64,000 nt of DNA from Ferruginibacter sp. (GCA_019638485.1 JAHBTP010000001.1:682001-746000); one strand, 5' to 3'. Shown: positions 10,392 to 18,566, counted from the stretch's first letter. Notes: generated by a model from the sequence alone, not told the origin. Numbers and translations: made by a program.

Positions 10392-10536
10392 GGTTTAATA
10401 ATTTGGAAGTTGAAATTAAAAAGGATATCTAAGGTACTGTAAAAATTACTGTATCCTTAAATCATTGGTATGAAGATTTTTCTTTTTCTTAAATTAGTAT
10501 AGTAAGATAATAATATATAGTTTTTGAAAAAGTATG

Positions 10537-11040
10537 TTAGGACGAATGTCCGGTTCTCCTCATTTTCTCAATTATTGCGGTAGTGGATAAACCTTCTACA
10601 ATTTGGGCTCTTTCCACGCGACCTCCATTAGCCAACACTTCTTTGGCTCCAACAATTTGTTCGATAGTGTAATCGCCTCCCTTTACTAATACATCAGGCA
10701 TTATAGCTTTAATGAGTTGGAGTGGAGTGTCATCATCAAATAAAATAATGGCATCGGTCATAAGCAATGAGGCAAGCATTAGTGCTCTGGTTTGCTCATC
10801 ATTAACCGGTCGGTCTTCTCCTTTTAATCTTTTTACTGAAGCGTCTGTATTGATTCCGATTATAAGCATATCACCAAGTGCTGCTGCTTCTGAAAGTGAG
10901 GCAAGATGACCACGATGCAGGATGTCAAACACCCCATTTGTGAAAACAATCTGTTTGTTATGCAAACGCCATCGTCGCAACTGATGTAAAAGGGTATTAA
11001 GACTGTAAATTTTGGAAGGGATATTTTGAGTTGCTTTCAT
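10537..11040 (-). CDS. rfaE2: D-glycero-beta-D-manno-heptose 1-phosphate adenylyltransferase (stand-alone RfaE2/HldE C-domain)
   Basis: Nucleotidyltransferase that makes ADP-heptose from heptose-1-phosphate for the LPS inner core. At 167 aa it equals only the C-terminal half of E. coli HldE; the kinase half must be encoded elsewhere. The N-terminal FTNGVFDILHRGH carries the HxGH nucleotide motif, followed by GINTDASVKRLKG and, at the end, GLSTTAIIEKM. Its first 44 nt overlap the end of the upstream flippase-like gene in another frame, which suggests translational coupling. Confidence 0.93.
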   Translation of the reverse strand: MKATQNIPSKIYSLNTLLHQLRRWRLHNKQIVFTNGVFDILHRGHLASLSEAAALGDMLIIGINTDASVKRLKGEDRPVNDEQTRALMLASLLMTDAIILFDDDTPLQLIKAIMPDVLVKGGDYTIEQIVGAKEVLANGGRVERAQIVEGLSTTAIIEKMRRTGHSS

Positions 11041-12034
11041 GCTTTGGTTTATTTATGTAAGGTAACAATAACAAGGCAACCAAACCAATTAGGATAATTA
11101 CTATTGTATTTAATCCCCACATCAACCAGCCAAAAGCGGCTCCGCTCGTTGATGGAACACCGTACAGAATTAGCGCTTCCATTACGAAGATGGGAAAAGA
11201 ACCAATTCCTCCCGGAGTTATAATCATGGCTACCGTGGCTAACATAAGCACGGCACAGGCAGCGCCCGGGCCTAATGAAGAAGTGTCTTCCATTGCTGAA
11301 AAGCCCAGGTAGATTTGTGCAATATATAATACCCAAATAAATAGGGTCTGCATTAAAAATGCACGCTTGCGCTTCAACTTTATAATAGCCAAAAAACCGA
11401 GCCCCATTCCATTAATGAAATTGAAAATAGTCTTAATGAGTTTACTGTTAGGGTATCGGCGTATAAGAAAACGCATAGTGATAATAATTAAAAAGATAAT
11501 ACCAATAATAACAGCCAGCTTTAACCCTAATGACGTCCCTTTTTCATGCGAGAATTTTTTCCACAATTCAAATAAATGATGGCTAACTACATTAAATTGA
11601 ATGATTAGGGTTAATACAATAAATACAAAAAAACAAATCATATCAAATGTTCGCTCCATAACAATAGTGCCAACTAATTTTTCAACTTTTAGTTTTTCAT
11701 ATTTTGCCAAAATAGTACATCGTAAAATTTCTCCCAGTCTGGGCACGGCAGCGTTACCAAGATATCCTACCATTACGCTGGCAAAAACATTTTTTGTTTT
11801 GGGGTGATAACCGAGAGGTTCCATTAAAATTTTCCATCTAATTGCTCTACAATAATGGCTGAGAATAACTAAAATAAACACAGGAAGAAATATCCAATAA
11901 CGTACCTTGCCAAAAGCAGCAGTAAACTGCTTCCATTCTTCATTACTCATGCTATGAAGCTGCCACCAAATCAATATAAGGCCTGCAGCAAGAAATAAGA
12001 TATACTGTAGCAGGGTTAATATTCGTCTATGCAT
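10997..12034 (-). CDS. Flippase-like membrane protein (LPG-synthase TM / UPF0104 family)
   Basis: The 345-aa protein has about eight membrane segments and belongs to the lysylphosphatidylglycerol-synthase transmembrane (flippase-like) family. Signatures include HYCRAIRWKILMEPLGYHPK near residue 65, VGYLGNAAVPRLGEILR and, late, TPGGIGSFPIFVMEALIL. It lacks the cytosolic aminoacyl-transfer domain of MprF, so a lipid-flipping or envelope role is likelier than lipid aminoacylation. It sits between panC (5-nt gap) and rfaE2 (44-nt overlap), and a link to LPS assembly is a reasonable inference. Confidence 0.85.
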   Translation of the reverse strand: MHRRILTLLQYILFLAAGLILIWWQLHSMSNEEWKQFTAAFGKVRYWIFLPVFILVILSHYCRAIRWKILMEPLGYHPKTKNVFASVMVGYLGNAAVPRLGEILRCTILAKYEKLKVEKLVGTIVMERTFDMICFFVFIVLTLIIQFNVVSHHLFELWKKFSHEKGTSLGLKLAVIIGIIFLIIITMRFLIRRYPNSKLIKTIFNFINGMGLGFLAIIKLKRKRAFLMQTLFIWVLYIAQIYLGFSAMEDTSSLGPGAACAVLMLATVAMIITPGGIGSFPIFVMEALILYGVPSTSGAAFGWLMWGLNTIVIILIGLVALLLLPYINKPKHESNSKYPFQNLQS

Positions 12035-12039
12035 AGCTG

Positions 12040-12882
12040 TTATATTCCCGGTAATATTAAATTGTCAATTAGGCGGATGTCGCCAAGATAAGCTGCTACT
12101 AGGATAACCATTGGTGTCTTTTCCCATTCAGTTAATATTTCTAATGTATTGGCATTGGCAACTTCAAGGTAATCTACCAAAAAACCAGCATCTGACAATA
12201 AGGTTAGTGCCTGTTTTTTAGCAATGAGTAATGGTAAGGAGCCTGATTGATTCATTTTTTGTAAGGCTACATAAATCTTGGAAGCTTTTATTCTTTGGTC
12301 AGTGTTAAGTCTCATATTTCTGCTGCTCATAGCAAGTCCATCAGCCTCACGCATCGTAGGTATAGTTACAATAGAAGTATGATGATTTCTAAGCGTTATC
12401 ATTTTTTTTAAAACCATACATTGTTGATAATCCTTTTGGCCTAGAAAAAGAAAAGAAGGGTTAATAATGTTTAGTAGAATATCCACCACCCTACAAACGC
12501 CCTGAAAATGACCGGGCCTGAATTCCCCTTCCAAAATAGTTTCTAAAAATCCCAATTCATAATGTACAGGTTGCTCATTATTAGGATATATTTCATCAAC
12601 CTCCGGAATGAATAAAATATCACAGCCGGAATTCTCCAATATAACGATGTCATGCTCAATCGTTCTGGGATACTTTTCTAAATCTGCGGTATTATTAAAT
12701 TGCGTTGGGTTAACAAAAATGCTGCAAACGGTTTTATCGCATTGTTGATTGGAGGCTTTGATAAGTGATAAATGACCATCGTGTAATGCGCCCATTGTTG
12801 GTACAAAACCAATAGAGCTATTTTGACTGCGAAGTATATTTAGATGATTGCTAAGATCTTCTTTTAACTTAAATATTTTCAT
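12040..12882 (-). CDS. panC: Pantothenate synthetase (pantoate--beta-alanine ligase)
   Basis: ATP-dependent joining of pantoate and beta-alanine, the last step to pantothenate. The 280-aa protein shows the class signatures VPTMGALHDGHLSLI with the HxGH motif, SIFVNPTQFN, GQKDYQQ and AMSSRNMRL. First gene of the minus-strand cluster panC / flippase-like / rfaE2. It diverges from the GT5 gene across a 114-nt intergenic stretch that must hold both promoters. Confidence 0.97.
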   Translation of the reverse strand: MKIFKLKEDLSNHLNILRSQNSSIGFVPTMGALHDGHLSLIKASNQQCDKTVCSIFVNPTQFNNTADLEKYPRTIEHDIVILENSGCDILFIPEVDEIYPNNEQPVHYELGFLETILEGEFRPGHFQGVCRVVDILLNIINPSFLFLGQKDYQQCMVLKKMITLRNHHTSIVTIPTMREADGLAMSSRNMRLNTDQRIKASKIYVALQKMNQSGSLPLLIAKKQALTLLSDAGFLVDYLEVANANTLEILTEWEKTPMVILVAAYLGDIRLIDNLILPGI

Positions 12883-12945
12883 TTACAAAAGGTTAAATAA
12901 AATGCTGTACAAAGCGCTGTCCATTGGTGTTTGATTGAAAAATCG

Positions 12946-12953
12946 TAACTTTG
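12946..12953 (+). promoter_or_regulatory. Promoter of the GT5-domain gene
   Basis: TAACTTTG is an exact TAnnTTTG match. TTGG about 18 nt upstream can serve as the minus-33 element. It leaves a 43-nt leader before ATG 12997, with AAGGA ahead of the start. Confidence 0.65.
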
Positions 12954-12996
12954 TACTCCATTCTATTAATAAAATCCTACTTAACCAAGGAACAGC

Positions 12997-13809
12997 ATGT
13001 CAACAAAGAAAAGAATTTTATTTATTGCCAACGAGATGTCGCCTTATTTAGAAATGACTGAATATGCAGAGATTGTGAATAAATTAGCGGTGATGTCTAA
13101 TGACAATAATATGGAAGTGCGGTGTATCATGCCCAAATTTGGTGTGATTAATGAACGTCGCCACAGGCTACATGAGGTAGTGAGGTTGTCTGGTATTAAT
13201 GTTTCAATTGACAATGACGATTATCCGCTTACCATTAAAGTAGCATCATTACCCAATGCGCGGTTACAAATTTATTTCTTAGACAACGAGGATTACTTTA
13301 AGCGGAAAAGTATTTTCACCGACGAAAGGAATAACTGGTTCGATGACAATGGGTTAAGAACTGTTCTGTTTTGTCGTGGTGCGCTCGAAACGGTTAAAAA
13401 ATTCGGATGGCCTCCTGATGTAATTCACTGTAGTGGTTGGATGACCGGGCTTATCCCTATGTTGATAAAATCTGCATACAAGAAGGAGCCGGTTTTTACT
13501 AATGCTAAAATTATCTATACCATAGGTCAATCAACTTTTAAGGATACATTGGGAGAGGACTTTTTAAAATTGGCAGCAATAAATGATAATGTAACCCGGA
13601 AGGAGCTGGAGCCTTTTAAAGGGGCAAATAATGTTGCAATGTTCCGCGGTGGTGCTGTTTTTGCCGATGCCATTACCTTTGGAGCCGATAATCCCGACAA
13701 AAAATTGGCTGAGGAGTTTTCAAAGGTAAAAGGGAAGAAAATCCTTAAGTATAATGCTGAAAGTGATTTAACAGACTATTTACAATTGTATTCCGACCTT
13801 GCTAAATAG
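12997..13809 (+). CDS. Truncated glycogen/starch-synthase-like protein (GT5 N-domain only)
   Basis: The 270-aa protein aligns by eye with the N-terminal half of GlgA. It has the opening KKRILFIANEMSPYLEMTEYA, the VIHCSGWMTGL block that matches the HxHDW region of the family, and a Rossmann-like pattern. A full glycogen synthase has about 480 residues. The whole C-terminal GT-B domain, which carries the ADP-glucose site and the KxGG/E-x7-E motifs, is absent, and the KTGGL-type loop is replaced by EMTEYAE. It is therefore unlikely to be an active glycogen synthase. Such short forms next to panC are known in Bacteroidota; the function is unknown. The DUF4270 gene follows after 33 nt. Confidence 0.8.
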   Translation: MSTKKRILFIANEMSPYLEMTEYAEIVNKLAVMSNDNNMEVRCIMPKFGVINERRHRLHEVVRLSGINVSIDNDDYPLTIKVASLPNARLQIYFLDNEDYFKRKSIFTDERNNWFDDNGLRTVLFCRGALETVKKFGWPPDVIHCSGWMTGLIPMLIKSAYKKEPVFTNAKIIYTIGQSTFKDTLGEDFLKLAAINDNVTRKELEPFKGANNVAMFRGGAVFADAITFGADNPDKKLAEEFSKVKGKKILKYNAESDLTDYLQLYSDLAK

Positions 13810-13835
13810 TAATTAAAACGCTGGTTATCATAAAT

Positions 13836-13843
13836 TAACTTTG
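13836..13843 (+). promoter_or_regulatory. TAnnTTTG element overlapping the DUF4270 start codon
   Basis: TAACTTTG matches exactly, and its final G is the first base of the GTG start. If active it gives a leaderless or internally started mRNA; it may also be chance, since the gene can be read from the upstream promoter. Confidence 0.4.
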
Positions 13844-15363
13844 TGAAGAAAACTTTTAATGCGATAGCCTTTATAGGCATAATCGCCTGGCTGTTCGCCA
13901 TTAGCTGTACCAAATTCGATACTACAAAATTGGGTACTGATATTATTCCTGAGGTTGACAACATCACCACCTTTGCAGATACTTTAGATATTATTTCCTC
14001 TCAAGGAATATTTTCCACTGAGGATACAGTAAAAATGAATTCTGCTGATGGGTTTATAGTGGGACAAATTAGTGATGATCCTGACTTTGGTACAACCAAA
14101 GCTGAGTTATTTTTTGAACCCAAGCCTTATGGATATCCGTATTATATTGGCGATATTCATGATACTATTTTACAAATTGATTCGCTTGTTCTATGCCTGA
14201 GCTATAAAGGTTTTTATGGTGATAGCAGCGTTGTTCAACAGTTGCAACTGTTTGAAGTGGATGGACAGGCAGATAGTTTTTGGAAAGATTCTACTATTCT
14301 TAACAGGCCTATTACCTATGCTCCTCCGTTAAAGCCAACCCCTATTTCAGATATAGTTCCTGTTGATGTGCGGACCTTAAGAAATTATCAGAAGATTTCG
14401 AAAGGAAAAGATTCTGTGGTAAATCAAATCAGGCTTAAAATACTTCCCGGATCAGCATTTGCAACTTTATTTGCCCAACAAGATAGCTCACTAACCGGGC
14501 CCAATAATGGATTCCGTAGCGATTCACTTTTTAGAAGTAAGTTTTCAGGATTTGGTATAAAATCTTTATCCGGTAATTCTATTTTATACACCACACTAAC
14601 TGATGATGCAACCAGATTGGAGGTGCATTTTAAAAAACGGAAAAATAATGTTGTAGATACTTCTTTTAGTTTGCTGAAGTTAGATCGGGTTGGAGGTCCC
14701 AGGATTAAAGCTTCATCATTTGCTAACTATATTCAAAGGGATAGAAGCACCGGTACATATCCTTTACCGGGACTACCGACTGATGAAATTTATCTTCAAA
14801 CAACACCCGGCACATTCGCAGACCTTTCTATTTCAGGCCTTACCGGTTATCCAAAACGAATTATACACCGAGCACAAATTACTATCGAGCAAGTGCCATC
14901 TTCTAATTTTTTATATGACAGCATATTTAGTGCGCCGCCATATTTATATTTAGATTTGAAAGACACCGGTGTAAATAATAGATACAAACCGATATATGAA
15001 GATTTAAATCCTTTATCATTTTATAATCCTGATTTTATGGGCGGCCTATCAGTACCTGTATTTCCCTATTCGGTAGATTATAATTATTATGGAGGAGCTA
15101 TTAGAAAAAAATACGATCCAATTAGTGGAAGGAATATTTCATACTATGTATTTAATGTTTCTCGTTTTGTTCAAAAAATTTCTAAGCAAGAAATCTCTAA
15201 TTATGGCTTGCGTATTTTTGCACCCTACCAGATTTTTTATAAGCAATATGGCAATTATGTTGTTGCCTATAATAACCCACTGGCATACGGTAGAATAAAA
15301 GTAGGTGGTGGAGGAAACCCCAACTATAAAATGAGAATGGTGATTATTTACTCCCTACTTTAA
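13843..15363 (+). CDS. DUF4270 family lipoprotein
   Basis: The 506-aa secreted protein resembles the DUF4270 family of Bacteroidota. The N-terminus has a lipoprotein signal (MKKTFNAIAF...FAISC, Cys22), followed by the family-typical TKLGTDIIPEVDN and TFADTLDI. The rest is beta-rich and ends in a run of Gly near the C-terminus. No enzyme motif is visible; it is presumably a periplasmic or outer-membrane-anchored structural or binding protein. GTG is the only usable start: an in-frame stop lies four codons upstream and no ATG follows for 190 nt. Lies 33 nt after the GT5 gene and may share its transcript. Confidence 0.85.
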   Translation: MKKTFNAIAFIGIIAWLFAISCTKFDTTKLGTDIIPEVDNITTFADTLDIISSQGIFSTEDTVKMNSADGFIVGQISDDPDFGTTKAELFFEPKPYGYPYYIGDIHDTILQIDSLVLCLSYKGFYGDSSVVQQLQLFEVDGQADSFWKDSTILNRPITYAPPLKPTPISDIVPVDVRTLRNYQKISKGKDSVVNQIRLKILPGSAFATLFAQQDSSLTGPNNGFRSDSLFRSKFSGFGIKSLSGNSILYTTLTDDATRLEVHFKKRKNNVVDTSFSLLKLDRVGGPRIKASSFANYIQRDRSTGTYPLPGLPTDEIYLQTTPGTFADLSISGLTGYPKRIIHRAQITIEQVPSSNFLYDSIFSAPPYLYLDLKDTGVNNRYKPIYEDLNPLSFYNPDFMGGLSVPVFPYSVDYNYYGGAIRKKYDPISGRNISYYVFNVSRFVQKISKQEISNYGLRIFAPYQIFYKQYGNYVVAYNNPLAYGRIKVGGGGNPNYKMRMVIIYSLL

Positions 15364-15374
15364 TAAACCCGTAT

Positions 15375-15382
15375 TATATTTG
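15375..15382 (+). promoter_or_regulatory. Promoter of metK
   Basis: TATATTTG is an exact TAnnTTTG match ending 18 nt before the metK ATG. It leaves no room for a SAM riboswitch. Confidence 0.7.
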
Positions 15383-15400
15383 CGAACCTAAAAAATTCTT

Positions 15401-16660
15401 ATGCCATATTTATTTACATCTGAATCGGTTAGTGAAGGGCACCCTGATAAAGTAGCCGATCAGATAAGCGATGCCCTAATTGATAACTTCTTAGCGTTTG
15501 ACCCTAACAGTAAAGTTGCTTGTGAAACATTGGTAACTACCGGCCAGGTTATTTTAGCCGGTGAGGTAAAGAGCAAGGCCTACCTTGATGTGCAGGAGAT
15601 AGCTCGACAAACAATTCGCAAAATTGGATATACCAAAAGTGAATATATGTTTGAGGCAAATAGTTGTGGTATTCTTTCCGCTATTCATGAACAATCATCG
15701 GATATTAATCAAGGTGTTGATCGAAAGAAAAAGGAAGAGCAAGGAGCCGGCGATCAGGGAATGATGTTTGGATATGCTACAAATGAAACGGCTAATTATA
15801 TGCCTTTAGCATTGGATTTGGCGCATTATATATTGAAGGAAATGGCAGCTATTCGTAGGGAGAATAAGCAAATTAAATATTTGCGCCCTGATGCAAAAAG
15901 TCAAATCACCTTAGAATATGATGATAATAATCATCCTGTTCGCATTGATGCAATTGTTATTTCAACTCAGCATGATGATTTCGGAAGTGATAATGAAATG
16001 TTGACAAAGATTAAAAGGGATATCATCAATATTGTCATTCCGCGTGTGAAAGCAAAGTATCCGAAATACAGTCATTTGTTTAATAATAAAATCAAATATC
16101 ATATTAACCCAACCGGTAAGTTTGTTATTGGAGGCCCGCATGGTGACACCGGATTAACGGGTCGTAAAATTATTGTAGATACTTATGGAGGTAAGGGAGC
16201 ACATGGTGGTGGTGCTTTTAGTGGGAAAGACCCCAGTAAGGTTGATCGCTCTGCAGCCTACGCTACACGCCACATAGCTAAAAATTTGGTTGCCGCTGGA
16301 GTGTGTGATGAAGTTTTGGTGCAAGTATCTTATGCTATTGGTGTTGCTGAACCTACCAGTATTTTTGTAAATACCTATGGCACATCAAAAGTGAAAATGA
16401 CAGATGGCGAAATTGCGAGAAAAGTTATGGGAATGAAGTGTTTTGATATGCGCCCATATTTTATTGAACAAAGATTGAAATTGCGTAATCCGATTTATAG
16501 TGAAACAGCAGCATACGGACATGTTGGAAGAAGCGCAGAAATTGTTGAAAAAACATTTACCTCTCCCGACGGAAAAGTAATAAAGAAAAAGGTAGAATTG
16601 TTTACTTGGGAAAAACTTGATGCAGTGAAAGATGTAAAGAAAGTATTCAATTTGAAATAG
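15401..16660 (+). CDS. metK: S-adenosylmethionine synthase
   Basis: Makes SAM from methionine and ATP. The 419-aa protein is slightly longer than E. coli MetK (384 aa). Signatures are [20 protein letters not shown] at the N-terminus, [15 protein letters not shown] (ATP loop), [18 protein letters not shown] and [16 protein letters not shown] (phosphate loop). It is a single gene with its own promoter and a terminator 20 nt after the stop codon. Confidence 0.98.
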   Translation: MPYLFTSESVSEGHPDKVADQISDALIDNFLAFDPNSKVACETLVTTGQVILAGEVKSKAYLDVQEIARQTIRKIGYTKSEYMFEANSCGILSAIHEQSSDINQGVDRKKKEEQGAGDQGMMFGYATNETANYMPLALDLAHYILKEMAAIRRENKQIKYLRPDAKSQITLEYDDNNHPVRIDAIVISTQHDDFGSDNEMLTKIKRDIINIVIPRVKAKYPKYSHLFNNKIKYHINPTGKFVIGGPHGDTGLTGRKIIVDTYGGKGAHGGGAFSGKDPSKVDRSAAYATRHIAKNLVAAGVCDEVLVQVSYAIGVAEPTSIFVNTYGTSKVKMTDGEIARKVMGMKCFDMRPYFIEQRLKLRNPIYSETAAYGHVGRSAEIVEKTFTSPDGKVIKKKVELFTWEKLDAVKDVKKVFNLK

Positions 16661-16678
16661 TTTGTTTAGTCTTTTTTA

Positions 16679-16707
16679 AAAGCCCAGCCATTTAGGTTGG
16701 GTTTTTT
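16679..16707 (+). terminator. Terminator of metK
   Basis: Stem GCCCAGCC/GGTTGGGT (with two G-T pairs) and a five-base loop, followed by six T residues. Confidence 0.75.
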
Positions 16708-16713
16708 ATTAAT

Positions 16714-16721
16714 TACCTTTG
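16714..16721 (+). promoter_or_regulatory. Promoter that fixes the start of the rRNA methylase gene
   Basis: TACCTTTG is an exact match. It overlaps the possible upstream TTG start (16719), so transcription begins later and the ATG at 16734 is the start. Confidence 0.7.
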
Positions 16722-16733
16722 TTGGTATTATTT

Positions 16734-17501
16734 ATGAAAAATTTTCGACATCATCAACAACGGCCTAAGAAGAATATGCTGATATCCGGCTCGGAAGCAG
16801 TATTTAAAGCCATAAAGGAAGGTAAGCCTTTAGAAAAGATATATTTACAAGCAAATATAAATGCGTCTTGGGTTTCTGAAATTAAGGCGCTGGCTCGTGA
16901 ATGGATGATACCTGTACATAAGGTACCTGTTGAAAAATTAAATAGCCTTCATGTTATTGGCCATGATGGATGTATAGCTCAAATTGCCCGAGTGCTTTAC
17001 CATGATTTGCAGCAAATCATTGATGTTACTGTGGAAGCAGGAGTGGTGCCATTGTTTTTAATGTTAGATGGAATAACTGACATTCGAAATATTGGAGGAA
17101 TTGCTCGCAGCGCTTATGCTATGGGAGTACAAGCGATTATTATTCCTGAAAGAGGAGTTGGAACACTTAATGAGGATGCCATGCTTACCTCTGCAGGTGC
17201 ATTAGAACATATTGCAGTATGTAGGGAGCGGTCATTAATGAAAGCAGTTGACACCCTGCATTTAAATGGAATTAAGGTATATGCTACCGAAATGAATGCA
17301 GATACAAAAATATCAAATTGTGATTTTACTATTCCGTGTGCAATTGTAATGGGGGCAGAAGAAACAGGAATCTATCCGGCATTATTAAAGATTTGTGATG
17401 AAAAATGTAAGATACCAATGACCGGTAATTTTGATTCACTTAATGTGTCGGTGGCTACAGGTATTGTTTTGTATGAGGTGGTAAGGCAAAGAGAGTTGTA
17501 G
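16734..17501 (+). CDS. TrmH/RlmB-type 23S rRNA 2'-O-ribose methyltransferase
   Basis: SPOUT-superfamily SAM-dependent methyltransferase, most like RlmB, which methylates a ribose in 23S rRNA. An N-terminal substrate-binding domain (ISGSEAVFKAIKEG...) is followed by the knotted catalytic domain with LDGITDIRNIGGIARSAYAM (motif 1, with the conserved Asn/Arg), VMGAEETGIYP (motif 2) and SLNVSVATGIVLYE (motif 3). From ATG 16734 it is 255 aa, normal for the family. The exact target nucleotide cannot be told from sequence. The long repeat-bearing gap follows. Confidence 0.93.
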   Translation: MKNFRHHQQRPKKNMLISGSEAVFKAIKEGKPLEKIYLQANINASWVSEIKALAREWMIPVHKVPVEKLNSLHVIGHDGCIAQIARVLYHDLQQIIDVTVEAGVVPLFLMLDGITDIRNIGGIARSAYAMGVQAIIIPERGVGTLNEDAMLTSAGALEHIAVCRERSLMKAVDTLHLNGIKVYATEMNADTKISNCDFTIPCAIVMGAEETGIYPALLKICDEKCKIPMTGNFDSLNVSVATGIVLYEVVRQREL

Positions 17502-17594
17502 CTGAAAAGGGTTAGTATGAACTCCGTAAAGGATTTTTAAAAAATCAATTTCGTATATACATACTCGTTATGCTCCATAAATCCCGAATTTGGG

Positions 17595-17919
17595 GTATTG
17601 TTTCGTGTTTAAAATACACCGAACTTTGAATTGGGGTGGGGGCGTAGCCCCCGCCCAATAGGGTGTTTACCCACAAAGTACCGTGGTGAGGTATTGTTCC
17701 GCATCTCTAAATTTCATATCTTTATATCGGGTCAGGGGGATACCGGCCCGGGGATATAATCAAATTCAGGGGTTCGAGAATAATCATTCCTTTTTGCTTT
17801 CTCACCCATAGTGCACCATTCTGAGGCAGCGTCTCGAATTTTAAAAGTTCCGAATTTTACTTTATAGGGAAAGCTGTTTCGTCCTTTTTAAAATATGAGT
17901 CAATAATTGACGGGCCGTG
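17595..17919 (+). repeat. Tandem repeat unit 1 (about 330 bp)
   Basis: Begins at GTATTGTTTCGTG. The first half has GAACTTTGAATTGGGG and a perfect hairpin GGGGGC-GTA-GCCCCC (17637-17651). The second half starts near 17690 with GTATTGTTCC and carries GGGTCAGGGGGATACC (17729-17744) followed by GCCCGGGG. The 32-nt block 17669-17700 recurs 328 nt later with two mismatches. Confidence 0.85.
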
Positions 17920-18253
17920 ATATTGTTCCACGCTTTCAATAAATTCGAACTTTGAACCGGGGTGAGAAACGCAGTTTCCCCTTTTTTGAAAAGATAACCC
18001 ATAAAGTACCGTGATGAGGTATTGTTCCATGTTTCAAAAAATTCGAACTTTGAATTGGGTCAGGGGGATACCAGCCCGGGAATATAGTCAACCGCAGTTA
18101 GTTGAAAACAATCATTTTTTTATGGCTTTCTCTACCAATGCACCTTTGTGAGATTTTATCTCACGTTTAAGTATTTTCAAATTTTGCTTTAAGACTGGAA
18201 CATCATTTCCCTAGTTGTTTTCGGAATAATGGTATTTGTAAGGAGCTATTGTG
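17920..18253 (+). repeat. Tandem repeat unit 2 (about 330 bp)
   Basis: Same order of blocks as unit 1. It has ATATTGTTCC, AAATTCGAACTTTGAA, a hairpin GAAAC-GCA-GTTTC inside GGGG...CCCC (about 17958-17981), the conserved block 17997-18028, GAACTTTGAATTGGG, and GGGTCAGGGGGATACC at 18057-18072. The second-half match to unit 1 (17729-17757 against 18057-18085) has only two differences in 29 nt. Confidence 0.85.
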
Positions 18254-18450
18254 GTATATTTTTCGTATTTTCAAAAATCTGAATTTTGATCCGGGTTAGG
18301 AAACGCAGTTTCCCCTTTTTTTGAATTACTACTTTTTAAAGCCCTCATCTGGTATTATCTTATATCTTCAAAAGCCTAAACTCGCTTTTAGGCAAAAGCA
18401 TCAATTCCCTATTTAATTGATGAGATATCTTCAAAACTTTAATTTTTAAT
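18254..18450 (+). repeat. Tandem repeat unit 3, most decayed and incomplete
   Basis: Begins GTATATTTTTCGTATTTTC. It keeps GGAAACGCAGTTTCC and the following T-run (18299-18322), which recur from unit 2 at a spacing of 334 nt. A second-half head GGTATTATC appears at 18351 with hairpin GCCTAAA/TTTTAGGC (18374-18393). The tail then becomes unrecognisable; the end coordinate is approximate. Confidence 0.65.
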
Positions 18451-18520
18451 TTCAACGTCATAATTAATAATGTCAATAAGTGTTGTTAAAATGATTTTTT
18501 TAATTTATTAAATATCTCAT

Positions 18521-18537
18521 TGCCACTAAAAGTGGTA
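18521..18537. promoter_or_regulatory. Small inverted repeat upstream of the HMG-CoA lyase promoter
   Basis: CCACT-AAA-AGTGG is a perfect 5-bp palindrome (18523-18535), with one extra imperfect pair on each side. It lies 20-30 nt upstream of the minus-7 element. It could be an operator or simply a weak hairpin; nothing shows which. Confidence 0.3.
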
Positions 18538-18554
18538 TCATTGGCCATCCTCCA

Positions 18555-18562
18555 TACCTTTG
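18555..18562 (+). promoter_or_regulatory. Promoter of the HMG-CoA lyase gene, very close to the ATG
   Basis: TACCTTTG is an exact match ending only 4 nt before ATG 18567, so the transcript is predicted to have almost no 5' leader. Confidence 0.6.
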
Positions 18563-18566
18563 TAAT

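Larger units (their letters stand above)
17502..18566 (+). other. 1.07-kb gene-free interval holding a tandem repeat array
   Basis: No open frame of useful length exists on either strand. About 850 nt is occupied by three diverged copies of a unit of about 330 bp (separate entries). The last roughly 115 nt before the HMG-CoA lyase gene is plain AT-rich DNA with a small inverted repeat and that gene's promoter. No tRNA, known riboswitch or transposase remnant is recognisable. Confidence 0.8.

Noticed and set aside
10997..11040. Frameshift or split gene at the flippase/rfaE2 overlap
   Set aside because: Both frames are complete and encode intact, unrelated protein families, so it is a true overlap.
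15361..15400. SAM riboswitch before metK
   Set aside because: Only 18 nt lie between the promoter element and the start codon, too little for any SAM riboswitch.
17595..18450. CRISPR array
   Set aside because: The repeats are about 330 bp apart, diverged, and the sequence between them is itself repeated rather than unique spacers; no cas gene is present.
18523..18535. Terminator before the HMG-CoA lyase gene
   Set aside because: The 5-bp palindrome is AT-flanked, short and has no T-run; listed only as a weak possible operator.
17502..18566. Decayed transposon or pseudogene
   Set aside because: No transposase-like translation in any frame, no terminal inverted repeats at the ends and no target duplication that I can see.
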